In this document: positions 10,316 to 20,153 of the stretch, piece by piece
Position numbering within the stretch: the stretch's first letter is position 1
Layout: the number at the start of each line of letters is the position of its first letter
Source: Catenaria anguillulae PL171
Taxonomy: Eukaryota > Blastocladiomycota > Blastocladiomycetes > Blastocladiales > Catenariaceae
Assembly: GCA_002102555.1 (NCBI GenBank)
Contig: MCFL01000002.1
Coordinates: 186,001 to 250,000, forward strand
Direction of reading: 5' to 3'
DNA: 64,000 nt
Position numbers and translations under genes: made by a program
The notes under the pieces: generated by a model
The model's input: only the letters and a program-made list of their open reading frames with translations
Databases searched by the model: none
Told to the model about the DNA's origin: nothing

Positions 10316-12259
10316 ATGCTCTCCGCCCAACTCGCACCCAGTCTCCCGCTCGAGCTCGCCGAGCGTCTGCTCGCCAACGCGATCCGATTGCTTCCACTAC
10401 GACCGGGCCGCCGTGGCCCACTTGCCTTCTCAAGCGACTTGACTGCACCTGCTGGCGCACGTACCAACGCATTGCATATGCTCCTGTCCGTGCTCGGCCC
10501 GCGCGCGCTGTTTCGCGAAGTGACTTGGACGGCGCTGGACCGCTGTTGGTGGGTGGATCACGATTTTGCGAGCGCGATTGGGGATGTGAAATTGCTCGAG
10601 CTCTTGGATGGCATGTCGAACGGCGTTGGAGGTGCGCCACAGCGGCCGTTGCAATGGACCAACAAGGCCTTGGATGTGGCGAGCAAGAAAGGGTTTCTGC
10701 ACGTGCTGGATTGGTGGTATGAGCGCTTTGGCGCCGCTTGCTGGTACACGGAGAATGCGCTCACGGGCGCCGCAGAGGCGGGCCATTTGGATATCCTGAA
10801 ATGGTGGACGGATCGCAAAGACCATCTGTCGTGCGATCTCAACAACAACAGGATTCTACTGCATGCCACGCTCGGCGGGCACAAGAAGATCTGTGAATGG
10901 TGGCTCGAGACGCACGTTGGACAAGCCCAACAACCCGATCTTGGTTATTTCCATCAGTTTCCTGCAGTAGGAGTACTGGTTTACGCGCTCATGCACGCCA
11001 TCGTCAACAGCGACACGGATTTCAACATGTTTGACTGGTGGCTGGCGCATCCATATTGCTCGAAATCCAAGTTACGTGGTGACCATTATGCAAATGGTCA
11101 TGCCTTGGCTTTACGTCGCTTCATTTGGGATCATCGCTCGGAAGCGGCTCTCGTCATTGATCGGATCCCAATCAAGATTGGCGAGGCCGACTTGCTCGTG
11201 GTATTGCACCCTCCAGTTGAAATGTGCGCAGCGGTAACGACCGACCCGAGCCTCACTGCATGGCTGGACCAACACATGCCGCCGATGCTGCTTCAATCGT
11301 TTGTCGGCACACTGTATGTGCTTGCGTCGGCAGCAGGGAACGTGCGCGTCTTGGAATGGCTGTGTGGGTTTGGCACGCCAAAGTACTACTTGGAGAAAAT
11401 TGCGGCGGATTCCTTGACACGAGCGTCGGAAACGGGTCAGGTCCATGTGCTTGATTGGTGGATTGACGTGTGCCCTTGGTTTGGGCGAGTGCGCAGTCAT
11501 TTCTCCGAAAGTTTGACTGCTGGCACCAATGCTGTGCAAGCGGCTGCCGCCGCAGGTCATTTGGATGTCTTGGAGTGGTGGAAAACCAAGTCGCGGCTGC
11601 TCTTTTCATATGGGGAGCCGGCTCTTCGAGTTGCGGCTCAGGGTGGCCATGTTGCCATCTTGGAATCGTTGGTACGCTTTGGAAATCGAGTCGTGTGGTC
11701 TCCTGAAGTTGTGTGCACTGCGAGCCAGGCCAATCGCATCAATGTCTTGGATTGGTGGATGCAACAGCAGGCTCAGGGCAAGCTCTCCATTGGCAAGACG
11801 GGGACCACGAATGCAATTGTCGGGGCATCATTGAGCGGCAACATTGATGCGCTCGATTGGTGGTACAAAACTGGCTGGTTTTTGCATGCGCTCCATTGTT
11901 CTTCACAGATCTTTCCGTTCGAAAGTTTTCCTCCAGCAGAAGTATTGGATTGGTGGATCAGCCTTGACAAGGACCAGTTCGGAACAAAGACTTTCCACCA
12001 TTCACTCTTCACGGCGCTAGCTTACTCGGCAAACACCATCCTATTCGCCAAGCACATTCGTCGGTTCGGGACCCATGAACCCGAGGCGCAACTGTATCAG
12101 CAAGCGTACCAAAAAGCGTTCCTGTCGGGTAGTATCTGCCTGCTTGAGTGGTGCCTGCGACGTGAGTTCCCGCGCCCAGAGCAGGGCGTTGTGCAAGAGC
12201 TCAAAAGGTGTGCCGGTCGCCATGTCAAGGCTTGGCTATCATTGAATGGCGTTGAGTGA
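10316..12259 (+). CDS. LDWW ankyrin-like repeat protein 2 (intact)
   Basis: Single-exon protein of about 647 residues. It begins SLPLELAERLLANAI, resembling the first helix of an F-box (LPxE...IL), so a substrate-adaptor role is a possible but unproven reading. After a W-rich block (DRCWWVDHDF) come about twelve units of the type A..GHxxVLDWW: LDWWYERFG, LKWWTD, CEWWLE, FDWWLA, LDWWID, LEWWKT, LDWWMQ, LDWWYK, LDWWIS and similar. Each unit looks like an ankyrin helix pair whose second helix ends in L-D/E-W-W instead of LL. No signal peptide or membrane segment. The ATG at 10316 places the conserved motif ten residues in; an in-frame ATG at 10286 adds ten residues. Same strand and spacing as its neighbours, as expected of tandem duplication. 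Confidence 0.8.
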   Translation: MLSAQLAPSLPLELAERLLANAIRLLPLRPGRRGPLAFSSDLTAPAGARTNALHMLLSVLGPRALFREVTWTALDRCWWVDHDFASAIGDVKLLELLDGMSNGVGGAPQRPLQWTNKALDVASKKGFLHVLDWWYERFGAACWYTENALTGAAEAGHLDILKWWTDRKDHLSCDLNNNRILLHATLGGHKKICEWWLETHVGQAQQPDLGYFHQFPAVGVLVYALMHAIVNSDTDFNMFDWWLAHPYCSKSKLRGDHYANGHALALRRFIWDHRSEAALVIDRIPIKIGEADLLVVLHPPVEMCAAVTTDPSLTAWLDQHMPPMLLQSFVGTLYVLASAAGNVRVLEWLCGFGTPKYYLEKIAADSLTRASETGQVHVLDWWIDVCPWFGRVRSHFSESLTAGTNAVQAAAAAGHLDVLEWWKTKSRLLFSYGEPALRVAAQGGHVAILESLVRFGNRVVWSPEVVCTASQANRINVLDWWMQQQAQGKLSIGKTGTTNAIVGASLSGNIDALDWWYKTGWFLHALHCSSQIFPFESFPPAEVLDWWISLDKDQFGTKTFHHSLFTALAYSANTILFAKHIRRFGTHEPEAQLYQQAYQKAFLSGSICLLEWCLRREFPRPEQGVVQELKRCAGRHVKAWLSLNGVE

Positions 12260-12462
12260 GATGTGTTGACTTTTGCGGTTTGAATGCACGGAGCCCAATT
12301 TGTATCTGTCCTGGTGCTTCACGGCCGCGCGGCTGCCAACTGACATCTGGTCTGACCAGAATCGCGACAGCCATCGTTAACTTTGTCGCCCAGGTGACTG
12401 TCACTGGCCAACTAGCGGTAGCACTCTATGCATTCCATTCACGATGCAAATCAAACGTCAGT

Positions 12463-14496
12463 ATGGATTCAACTTCGCTTAGCGACACTCTCCCGCTTGA
12501 CCTGGCCGAGCGACTGCTCGCCGCCGCAATTCACGCGCTTCAGCGGCAACCTGGCCGACGTGGTCCCAATGCCTGGTCCAGCCGCGACGCAACCGATACC
12601 GACTCGTCGACCAATCCATTGCACAGAATCCTGTGTGTCCTCGGCCCGCGCCGGCATTACCCAGACATCACATTGGCGGCGTTTTCCCGGTGCTGGTGGG
12701 TCGATCTCGACTTTGCGAGCGCGATAGGTGATATCGAGTTGCTCAGAATGATGGATCGGCTAGCGCAAGCACCAACGGACGACCGAGGGCCGTTGCAGAG
12801 ACGGCCGCTGCAGTGGACGCATGCGGCCATGGATCAAGCGAGCAAGAAAGGATTTGTGCACGTGCTGGACTGGTGGTGTAAGCGCTTTGGCGCTGCTTGC
12901 TGGTACACCGAGGATGCGTTGACGGGCGCCGCCGAGTCCGGCCATTTGGATGCACTCAAATGGTGGGTGGATCGCAAAGACTCACTGTCGTGCGAGCTCA
13001 ACAACAAGATTTTGCTGCATGCCACGCTCGGCGGCCACTTGGATATTAGCGAATGGTGGCTCACACATCACTGCAACGAGCGTAACGCCTTGGACGCCAC
13101 GTTTCGCGTCCCCGTCATGGATGGCCTCGTGTACGCTCTAATCCACGCCATTCGCAGCAACGACACCGAGTTTCGCATGTTCCACTGGTGGCTCGCCCAG
13201 CCGTTCTGTCGCGCGCCTCAAGTACGACATTTGAAGCGCGTGCACTTCACTTCCCAGCTCATGCTTCAAAACTGTATCGTGATGCATCGGACGACCAGCA
13301 CTGCCGTTATTGAGCGGATTGTGGACGTCCTTGATGCCGTGGACATGACCTTGCCTGTCAACGCGGTGGCAAGTACGTGTGCGGGTGTGTTGCCAACTGA
13401 TGTGTCGACACAGTGGTTGGATGAGCATGTCGAGCGGGTTTGGGACGTTTTTGGAACCGTAAGCATTTCCGCATCCAAGGTGGGAAACCTGCACGCGCTC
13501 AAATGGGTCGCTGGGCATTCAACATTGGAAAAGATGGACCAGCACCAGCGTGACAAGATGGTTCTTGATTCATTCAAGTGCGCGGCGGAGGCAGGGCATG
13601 TGCATGTGCTGCAGTGGTGGATATCCGAGTGTCCATGGTTTGAAAAGGTGCGGCACGCCATTGACTCGCAGGCATCGGTCTTGGAGGCAAGCAGAGCGGG
13701 TCATGTCCACGTTCTCGATTGGTGGGCAGCAAAATCCACTTTGCCGTTTAATTGCTCCATGTCTACATTGGACGCCGCGGCCCGAGGTGGCCATGTTTCG
13801 ATCCTCAACTGGTGGGTCGCATCGGGCAAGGTCAGCCAGTCCGAGCTCAGGTGGTGGATGAATACTGTGGTTCGAGTGGCCAGCGAGCACAATTGCGTCA
13901 ACGTTCTCGAATGGTGGTGCCAGCAGTCACAGGTGGCCATGAGCTCCGCACTCGCTGCTGAGTGCATGGCAACTGCTTCTCGTGCCGGTTCCATTGACGC
14001 GTTGGAATGGTGGTCATCAACCTCTTGGTTCTCGGACTTGCACAAGCACAGCATTGCCATCTCGAATTCTGAATCCCCTCGTCCGCAAGTTTTTGACTGG
14101 TGGATGGAATCCTTGCCATTCCCAGGCCACCAGGGAGCTCAATCAGACAAAGAAGATAACGCCGCGGCCCACAGCCAACTCTTTCTTGATCTTTGCCAAT
14201 CACCCTCAACAATTCTCCTTAGCAAGTACGTTCGTCGGTTCGGATTGCCCGAAATAGCCCGCAGGGTGGTTTCCGGCGAGCCGCACTTGGCAGAAGCTGC
14301 ATGCGTCTTTGCGCTGCGAGCGGGGCATGTCTGCGTGTGCGATTGGTGGGCTAGGTCTAGCGGGCTGTTAGGATTGCCACAAGTGGATTGGGTAGTTGTG
14401 GAAACACACGCCCCGCGAGACGAGACTGCGCGGCATGTCCAGGCGTGGTTGACGATCAAGGAGGTTGAAAAGGCATCGAAGAATCTGAGAAAATGA
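12463..14496 (+). CDS. LDWW ankyrin-like repeat protein 3 (intact)
   Basis: Single-exon paralogue of about 677 residues, 203 nt downstream of member 2. The same order of parts is seen: LPLDLAERLLAAAI at the N-terminus, FSRCWWVDLDFASAIGD, then about twelve units such as LDWWCK, LKWWVD, SEWWLT, FHWWLA, LQWWIS, LDWWAA, LNWWVA, LEWWCQ, LEWWSS, FDWWME and CDWWAR. These can be paired one to one with those of member 2. The start is the ATG just before DSTSLSD, which gives the same distance to the conserved motif as in the neighbours. The frame is open further upstream but has no ATG and no similarity there. The C-terminus is Lys-rich. Function unknown; the repeats imply a binding scaffold. Confidence 0.8.
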   Translation: MDSTSLSDTLPLDLAERLLAAAIHALQRQPGRRGPNAWSSRDATDTDSSTNPLHRILCVLGPRRHYPDITLAAFSRCWWVDLDFASAIGDIELLRMMDRLAQAPTDDRGPLQRRPLQWTHAAMDQASKKGFVHVLDWWCKRFGAACWYTEDALTGAAESGHLDALKWWVDRKDSLSCELNNKILLHATLGGHLDISEWWLTHHCNERNALDATFRVPVMDGLVYALIHAIRSNDTEFRMFHWWLAQPFCRAPQVRHLKRVHFTSQLMLQNCIVMHRTTSTAVIERIVDVLDAVDMTLPVNAVASTCAGVLPTDVSTQWLDEHVERVWDVFGTVSISASKVGNLHALKWVAGHSTLEKMDQHQRDKMVLDSFKCAAEAGHVHVLQWWISECPWFEKVRHAIDSQASVLEASRAGHVHVLDWWAAKSTLPFNCSMSTLDAAARGGHVSILNWWVASGKVSQSELRWWMNTVVRVASEHNCVNVLEWWCQQSQVAMSSALAAECMATASRAGSIDALEWWSSTSWFSDLHKHSIAISNSESPRPQVFDWWMESLPFPGHQGAQSDKEDNAAAHSQLFLDLCQSPSTILLSKYVRRFGLPEIARRVVSGEPHLAEAACVFALRAGHVCVCDWWARSSGLLGLPQVDWVVVETHAPRDETARHVQAWLTIKEVEKASKNLRK

Positions 14497-14697
14497 TGGT
14501 TGCCACATTTTTAATAAGGCTCGCAAATGAATGACGTGCCTATGGGTAGCTTTTCCTTTTGTGCTTCATGGGACTCTAAGAATCAAGTCTCTTGACGAGC
14601 ATTCGTACACGTGCAGCCAGTATAGTACACTACAAGCCATCTGTTTACCATTCACATTTCCAACTCAATGCAATAGGCCAATTCAGAAAGCAATAGA

Positions 14698-16703
14698 ATG
14701 ATGACTGCCTCGCCTTGCGACTCGCTCCCACTCGAGCTGGCCGAACGCTTGCTCGCCGTCGCCATCAATGCCCTGCCACGTCGACCTGGCCACCGCGGCC
14801 CTCTGGCCTTTTCACCGACGCCCGATTCTTGGACTAATCCGCTGCATACGCTGCTCTGCGTCTTTGGACCGCGCCGCAACTGTCCCGATGTGACCGCGCG
14901 GCCTTGGCGCGTGCTGGTGGGTCGACCTGGATTTCGTGAGTGGCGTTGTTGGCGACGCCGAATTGCTTCAAATTCTCGAAAAGCTGGCCGGTCCGGTGAT
15001 GAGCAGCGGATTGTCGCATCGGCGCCCGCTGCAGTGGACCAGTGCTGCCATGGACCAAGCGAGCAAGCGAGGATTTGTCGAAGTGCTTGATTGGTGGTAT
15101 GCGCGGTTTGGCGCCGCGTGCTGGTACACGGAGGAAGCGCTAACGGGTGCCGCCGAGGCCGGCCATTTGGATATTCTCAACTGGTGGATGGATCACAAGC
15201 CCCAGCTGCCCAACAAGTTTACCTACAAGATCCTGCTGCGCGCAACGCGTGGTGGACACGCCAACATTTGCATGTGGTGGCTCGACAACCATTTGGACGA
15301 GGCCGAGGTCGATTTCGATTACCATCTTCCCCCTTGGGCGTCTTGATTCATGCCCTCATGCATGCGGTAAGCGCCAATGACCCAGACCTTGTCATGCTGC
15401 ACTGGTGGCTCGCACAGGCACGCTGCCCGGTCGACAAGGCACAACTCGGCTCTCCGCATTTCACGTACATGCTTTCATTGCGTGACTTGTTTTGGAAACA
15501 TCGGTCAACAAGCGCCCTGGTACTTGAGCGTGGGCCCTCGGTTCTGCACCAAGTTGAGCTGCTGCGGCCTCTCCAATCGTTGCGAGTATGGCCGCCGCCG
15601 CGGTTCCTGGGACTCGTACCATGGCATGGCTGTGCGGCGAGTTACCAGGTTTGTTGGATGCGCCCATGTCGGTCTATGTTGTCGCTTCGGCATCGAGTAA
15701 CGTGGACCTGTTGGACTGGCTGAGCGAGCATGACGACTTGGCCAACTCGTCGGATCTCAAAATGTTGGAAACCATTGCGTCAATTGGACTGATGTATGGG
15801 TCTTCCAATGGACATATCCGTGTTCTTGACTGGTGGATTCACTCGTGCCCGTGGTTCCACAAGGTTCAGGAAGTGATGGAGGGAAGCAATGCGGTCCAGG
15901 AGGCCTGCGCGGAGGGCCATGTGCATGTGCTCGAGTGGTGGGAAAAGGAGTCCAAGTTGCCGTACTCGTACAACGTGTACACGATGCAGGTTGCCGCAAA
16001 GGGCGGGCATGTCAAGGTGCTTGACTGGCTCGTGCGCATGGGCAAGGCCGCCGTCCAATGGCCTCAGGACGTGATTCGGGTCGCAAGCGAGAATAACCGG
16101 TCAACGTGTTGGATTGGTGGTTGAACCAGCAGCAGCCACAAGCCGGCTGGCCGATGGTTGCGGCCATCAAGTGTCGGCGCTGAAGAAATTCGGGGCACCA
16201 TGGCCGCGATTACTGCAGCGTCTGGGACAGGTAACATCGACGCGCTGGATTGGTGGGCAAAGACGCCATGGTTTGTCGACTGGCACAAGCAATCCGCTGC
16301 CATGTTCTCGCTCAATTTGCCGCAACCGCAAACTTTCGACTGGTGGATCCAATACCTCTCGACGGACAAGATCAAATTCAACAAAGCTGAGCATCAAGCT
16401 TTTCACGATCGCCTGTTTCTCGCCTTGTCGCATTCATCTTGCACGATTCTTTTGGACGATTATGTTCGGCGATTCGGCGTGCCAGACCATGTTGCGAAAA
16501 CGAAGCCAGGCGAGCCTCATGCGGCAGATCACGTCACGATGCGGGCACTGCAGACGGGATATGTGTGCATGTACGATTGGTGGATGAGATCAAGGCTGCC
16601 GCTTCCGGATCCAGCGATTTTGGAACTTCACTCAAGACAAACCGGCCAGCATTTCATGCAGTGGTTGGCAATTCAGCAGTATGGGGGGTCACAGCAGCAT
16701 TGA
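14698..16703 (+). pseudogene. LDWW ankyrin-like repeat protein 4, multiply frameshifted
   Basis: Fourth tandem paralogue, of similar length and unit order (LPLELAERLLAVAI, CWWVDLDF, LDWWYARFG, LNWWMD, CMWWLD, LHWWLA, LDWWIH, LEWWEK, LDWL, LDWWAK, FDWWIQ, YDWWMR), but the reading frame changes at least five times: near 14890-14920, 15340, 15570, 16097 and 16150. Two of the breaks sit exactly where a run is one base short against the paralogues (CCCCC for six C at 15330-15335; CGG-TC for CGGG-TC at 16098). Repeats continue in the correct order through every break, so no segment is lost. That fits either very recent decay or consensus errors. Coordinates span the first ATG to the last in-frame stop. 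Confidence 0.6.
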
Positions 16704-17270
16704 GCCGTAACTGTTGCTGCTTACTTGTTTATGTCTCGCTCTCTTTTCAGCATTTCGCGACCTGCAATTATGGTGGTTGGTAATGCGTTGTCGGGATGAA
16801 TGATGCGACCCCCCGGCCAGGATGTGTACAGTATAAATCCAGATGCCCCGAAATGTGTCAAGGCCATTCATCATTCGAGAGCCGATCCTCGCGTGGCTGT
16901 CTCGAATTCAAAGGTCCAAAAACGCGTGCCCAAAAGGCTGAGCCGCAGTCGCAAAGCCTCAGTGGCTTTGCACGCAGCAGCCAAAGTGCGCTGGCTCCGA
17001 TGCATATGCCAATTCTTTTCTTCGCTTGGCCAAGTCCAATTGACATATCACAATCAGCTGACTCTGGTCTTTGCCCATGCACCGATGATCTAGACTGTAT
17101 TGGACCTCATGCATTTGCTCTACATTTAACGTACCCCGACTCCTGATTCCCTTTTCCCGCCGCCCTGGCTGCCCCACTCAGGCTGCTTTCCCCCTTCTGC
17201 GGATCCCACCCAACCTTATTCAGCACGTCCCACGCGGCCACGCCTGCTCCGTCACCCTTACTTCATCATA
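16704..17270. other. Intergenic
   Basis: 567 nt between LDWW gene 4 and the PPxY protein. It is pyrimidine-rich towards the 3' end (17140-17270), as in a fungal-type promoter and 5' UTR. No gene supported. Confidence 0.35.
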
Positions 17271-18152
17271 ATGCCCCAGCTGCCGTCTCCAGACGCCGCC
17301 GCTCTGTTTCGGCGCGCGACTCCCTCTGCCCCGTCCTCCTCATCCGCCCAACCATCCAATGATGCCAATGTTGCGCTGGTCGCTATCATCGCATCCGCCT
17401 CCTTCATCTTCCTCCTCATGCTCGTGTGCGTGTGCCGGTCTCTCAGGCGGCATCCCATGCAGCCCGGCTGCCTCCACTGGTTCATTGGCCGCTCGGCGCC
17501 TCGCCCCGCAGAGACTCCACGAGGAACTCCAGCCGCAGCCGGGACCAGCCCACGGCGGTTATCAGTAATTCAAGACGAAATCACACGCGAATACTACCGG
17601 CGAAGCGCCATCATGGCAGTCGCTGGACCGCGCGGAGGATCGCAGATTGGGTTTCCCCCGACAAGCGGCTGGGATCCAAGCAAACCACCGAGCGAAGTGT
17701 TTACCCCGCCGCCAGCATACTTGCCGGATCGTCCCATCAGCTACCATGAGCTTCCAATGGCGGCCGCCTCGTCATCGCAGGTGAATCGCTCAACTCGCTC
17801 GTCGGTCCTGCGAGACTCGTTGCCCGAGTCACCCACTGTCCTTCAATCAGCCAACGCTTTCCCCTCTTCGCCATCGACCTCGCGCCGAACACGGCCACAG
17901 ACCATCGACGACGTCTTGGGACTGGCTGCAACTTCGCCCGAGCTGCGTGCCGCGGACCCACCGCCGCCGGCATATGCGCCATTCTCGGACATTCCGCTCG
18001 TGGACATGGATGTGGACGTGGAAGACGACGACAACTTGCCAGTTGGACACGGCGCTGGAAGACGTTCCTACCTTGCTGGCCATGTCCGTTTTGCACAGCA
18101 GCATGACAGGGCCCGGCATCAACATCACCACGAACCGACGGGACGAACGTAG
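17271..18152 (+). CDS. Single-pass membrane protein with two PPAY motifs
   Basis: A 293-residue single-exon protein. A Ser/Pro/Asn-rich N-terminus without a signal peptide is followed by one hydrophobic segment, about residues 33-56 (VALVAIIASASFIFLLMLVC), then a basic stretch RSLRRH, so the long C-terminal part should be cytosolic. Two PPxY motifs are visible, TPPPAYLP (about residue 145) and DPPPPAYAPF (about residue 235). PPxY is the ligand of WW domains in NEDD4/Rsp5-type ubiquitin ligases, so an Rsp5-adaptor role in membrane-protein sorting is a reasonable inference. The tail ends in a His-rich, Arg-rich stretch. No named orthologue recognised. Convergent with the GH26 gene. Confidence 0.7.
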   Translation: MPQLPSPDAAALFRRATPSAPSSSSAQPSNDANVALVAIIASASFIFLLMLVCVCRSLRRHPMQPGCLHWFIGRSAPRPAETPRGTPAAAGTSPRRLSVIQDEITREYYRRSAIMAVAGPRGGSQIGFPPTSGWDPSKPPSEVFTPPPAYLPDRPISYHELPMAAASSSQVNRSTRSSVLRDSLPESPTVLQSANAFPSSPSTSRRTRPQTIDDVLGLAATSPELRAADPPPPAYAPFSDIPLVDMDVDVEDDDNLPVGHGAGRRSYLAGHVRFAQQHDRARHQHHHEPTGRT

Positions 18153-18497
18153 GCGCTTCCCGCTTTCTTGTAAATTGCAATCTACTTCTCGCTTATTTTT
18201 TCTCAAGTTCATTCACCAACCCTCAGTACCACCACTTGTTGCTTGTTTCTGCTCGCACTTTATCTGTACCCTCCTTCTTCTCTTCTCGTACCACCATCCA
18301 TACCCGTTCTGTACCACTTTTTGCATGCTCTACATTGTCGCTGTATCCCCCTCAACCACATTTTCGTATTCAACATGCACAAAACACATAAAGCACCAAA
18401 ACGGTCTATAGATGTGTGGAGTACAAGTGAAGACACCAACAGCGGAAAAAAAAACAGCAACGAAGGAATGCAAATAACCGAGTGCCCAAGAACTACC
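18153..18497. other. Convergent 3' regions
   Basis: 345 nt between the stop codons of two convergent genes. T/C-rich, consistent with 3' UTR; nothing else seen. Confidence 0.35.
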
Positions 18498-19895
18498 CTA
18501 ATCCCTGACGGCGCCCACGGCGACCGACGTGGCCAACACCCTCCTGGCCGCCTCCCTGACCTGTTCATTCTTTGTCAAGGCGAAATCGCGATCCAACCCA
18601 ACACTCCCGCCCTCCATCTCGACCTTTGCAAAGTCAAACCACATGGCCAACCGGACACCAAGATTGTATGCGGCCTCGCTCGTCATTTGCGTCAACCAGC
18701 TCGTCTTCATGTCCACATTGCGCTTCATGCCAGCGTCGGTTCCATCGGCAAACTCGCCATTGGTCGGCTTGGGGTGATACGTCGCGCCGGCCTCAAAGAT
18801 GCCAAACGGCTTGATGGGCTTGTCTGCACCGCCACGTGCTGCGGGTGTACGCGCAAATGCGAGAATCGGGCCCAGCATGCCCGCCACGCCGCCCGCATCA
18901 GGCAGTGTGTTTGTGCCAAACGGATACGGCCCGAAATGAAACGCGGATTGTCCGATCCAATCCACATACTCTGCGCCTGGGTAGTATGGAGCCAGTGCAT
19001 CGTCGGCGCCTGTGATGGCCCCGTCGCCGTTGGTGTCGAGAGCGCGAAACTCGTCCGAGCCTGGCTTGGGCAACATCTTGTCGGACCACGGGTATCCCGA
19101 AATGGTGTTGGGCGACCACACCATGGACGTGAGTTTGGCCTTGTCCCTGACGGCCCGCGTGAGAGCAATCCACGTGGCCTTGTACTGGACGGGCCGCTGG
19201 CCCCACTTGTACCAAGCCCCATTCATTTCGTGCGAAAAGCGCAACAGAATCGGCACGCCCATATCGTTGATTTCCTTCATCACGTCCACACATTTGGCAA
19301 TCACCTCGGGCGTCATCATGTCGAGTCCGTCCATGGGTTCGAGCGTCATCAGAAAGAATGATTTGGCCTTTTGCACCTCCACGGCCTGGCGCAACACTTC
19401 GTTCTTCTTGACCACGCCTTCCTTCATGTCCACAAGCACAAAGGCGCCAAACCCAGCACCCGACGACCGAATGGCGCTGGCATTGAGCTGGGTGTTCCAG
19501 TCTTGCGGCGATTTCGGCGCATAGTACACATTGTCGCCCCAAATGTGTGCTCCAAACAAGATGCGGTTGGGCACGGGCGTCACGAGCGATCCCAGCAGAC
19601 CGCCTGTTGCGGCGGGCGGAAGTGTTGGACGGTCACTGTCCGATGTCGAGTTGGTCGGCGGCTTGGTGGGCGATTGCGGGCTGTTGGGTGCGGTGGGCGG
19701 TGGAGAGGCCGGCGAGGCGGTCGAGGATGACGACCAGAAGGGCGTGATGACTTTGGTAACACCGAGGATGGCATAGGTGCCTGCGCCGAGCAGGGCAAGG
19801 ATGACGAGCAGCGTGGTGGCGCGGCAGCAAGTGCGAGATGACTTTGGCTTCGAGGCGGACATGCTTGTGATGGTGACGGGTTGGTAGTGGGTCAT
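18498..19895 (-). CDS. Membrane-anchored glycoside hydrolase family 26-like protein
   Basis: A 465-residue single-exon protein. A cytosolic tail is followed by a hydrophobic anchor (about 28-45, LLVILALLGAGTYAIL), a Ser/Pro/Thr-rich stalk (55-95) and a GH26-type (beta-mannanase clan A) barrel, giving a type II cell-surface topology. The family motif RFSHEMNGAWYKWG holds the acid/base Glu at about 223, and FGIFEAG holds the nucleophile Glu at about 368. YYPGAEYVDWIG is also typical. Just before it, DTNGDGAITGADD reads as an EF-hand-like calcium loop; I recall similar insertions in other fungal GH26 proteins. Likely role: trimming of mannan or related glucan in its own wall or at the cell surface. 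Substrate not determined. Confidence 0.85.
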   Translation of the reverse strand: MTHYQPVTITSMSASKPKSSRTCCRATTLLVILALLGAGTYAILGVTKVITPFWSSSSTASPASPPPTAPNSPQSPTKPPTNSTSDSDRPTLPPAATGGLLGSLVTPVPNRILFGAHIWGDNVYYAPKSPQDWNTQLNASAIRSSGAGFGAFVLVDMKEGVVKKNEVLRQAVEVQKAKSFFLMTLEPMDGLDMMTPEVIAKCVDVMKEINDMGVPILLRFSHEMNGAWYKWGQRPVQYKATWIALTRAVRDKAKLTSMVWSPNTISGYPWSDKMLPKPGSDEFRALDTNGDGAITGADDALAPYYPGAEYVDWIGQSAFHFGPYPFGTNTLPDAGGVAGMLGPILAFARTPAARGGADKPIKPFGIFEAGATYHPKPTNGEFADGTDAGMKRNVDMKTSWLTQMTSEAAYNLGVRLAMWFDFAKVEMEGGSVGLDRDFALTKNEQVREAARRVLATSVAVGAVRD

Positions 19896-20153
19896 GAGGG
19901 GGGTGTCGAGCGTCTATTGCATGATGGATTCCATGGGTTTATTATATGTGTTTGATGGAGACAACAAGACTGGAAATGTCGAATGTTGTTGGTCCGCAGG
20001 TCCGCAGTCCGTTTGAGCTGGTCGAGTGGAGCCGAACTCTTTGACGCGCCAGCCCAAATTCTTGCCAATGTGGCGGACAACGGTCCACTCTTCTCGTTGG
20101 CGTAGCTATACATCATACGAATGTAAATTAAGTCGGCAGTATCGAGTGATCCC

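Noticed and set aside
10316-14496. Operon of LDWW genes 2 and 3
   Set aside because: There is a 203-nt spacer and each gene has its own start; tandem duplication of eukaryotic genes explains the arrangement.
14698-16703. Introns as the explanation for frame changes in LDWW gene 4
   Set aside because: Repeat units continue without extra sequence at each break, leaving no room for an intron; the change is one or two bases.
18498-19895. Dockerin domain suggested by the DTNGDG loop
   Set aside because: Only one calcium-loop-like motif is present, and it sits inside the glycosidase domain rather than as a paired terminal module.
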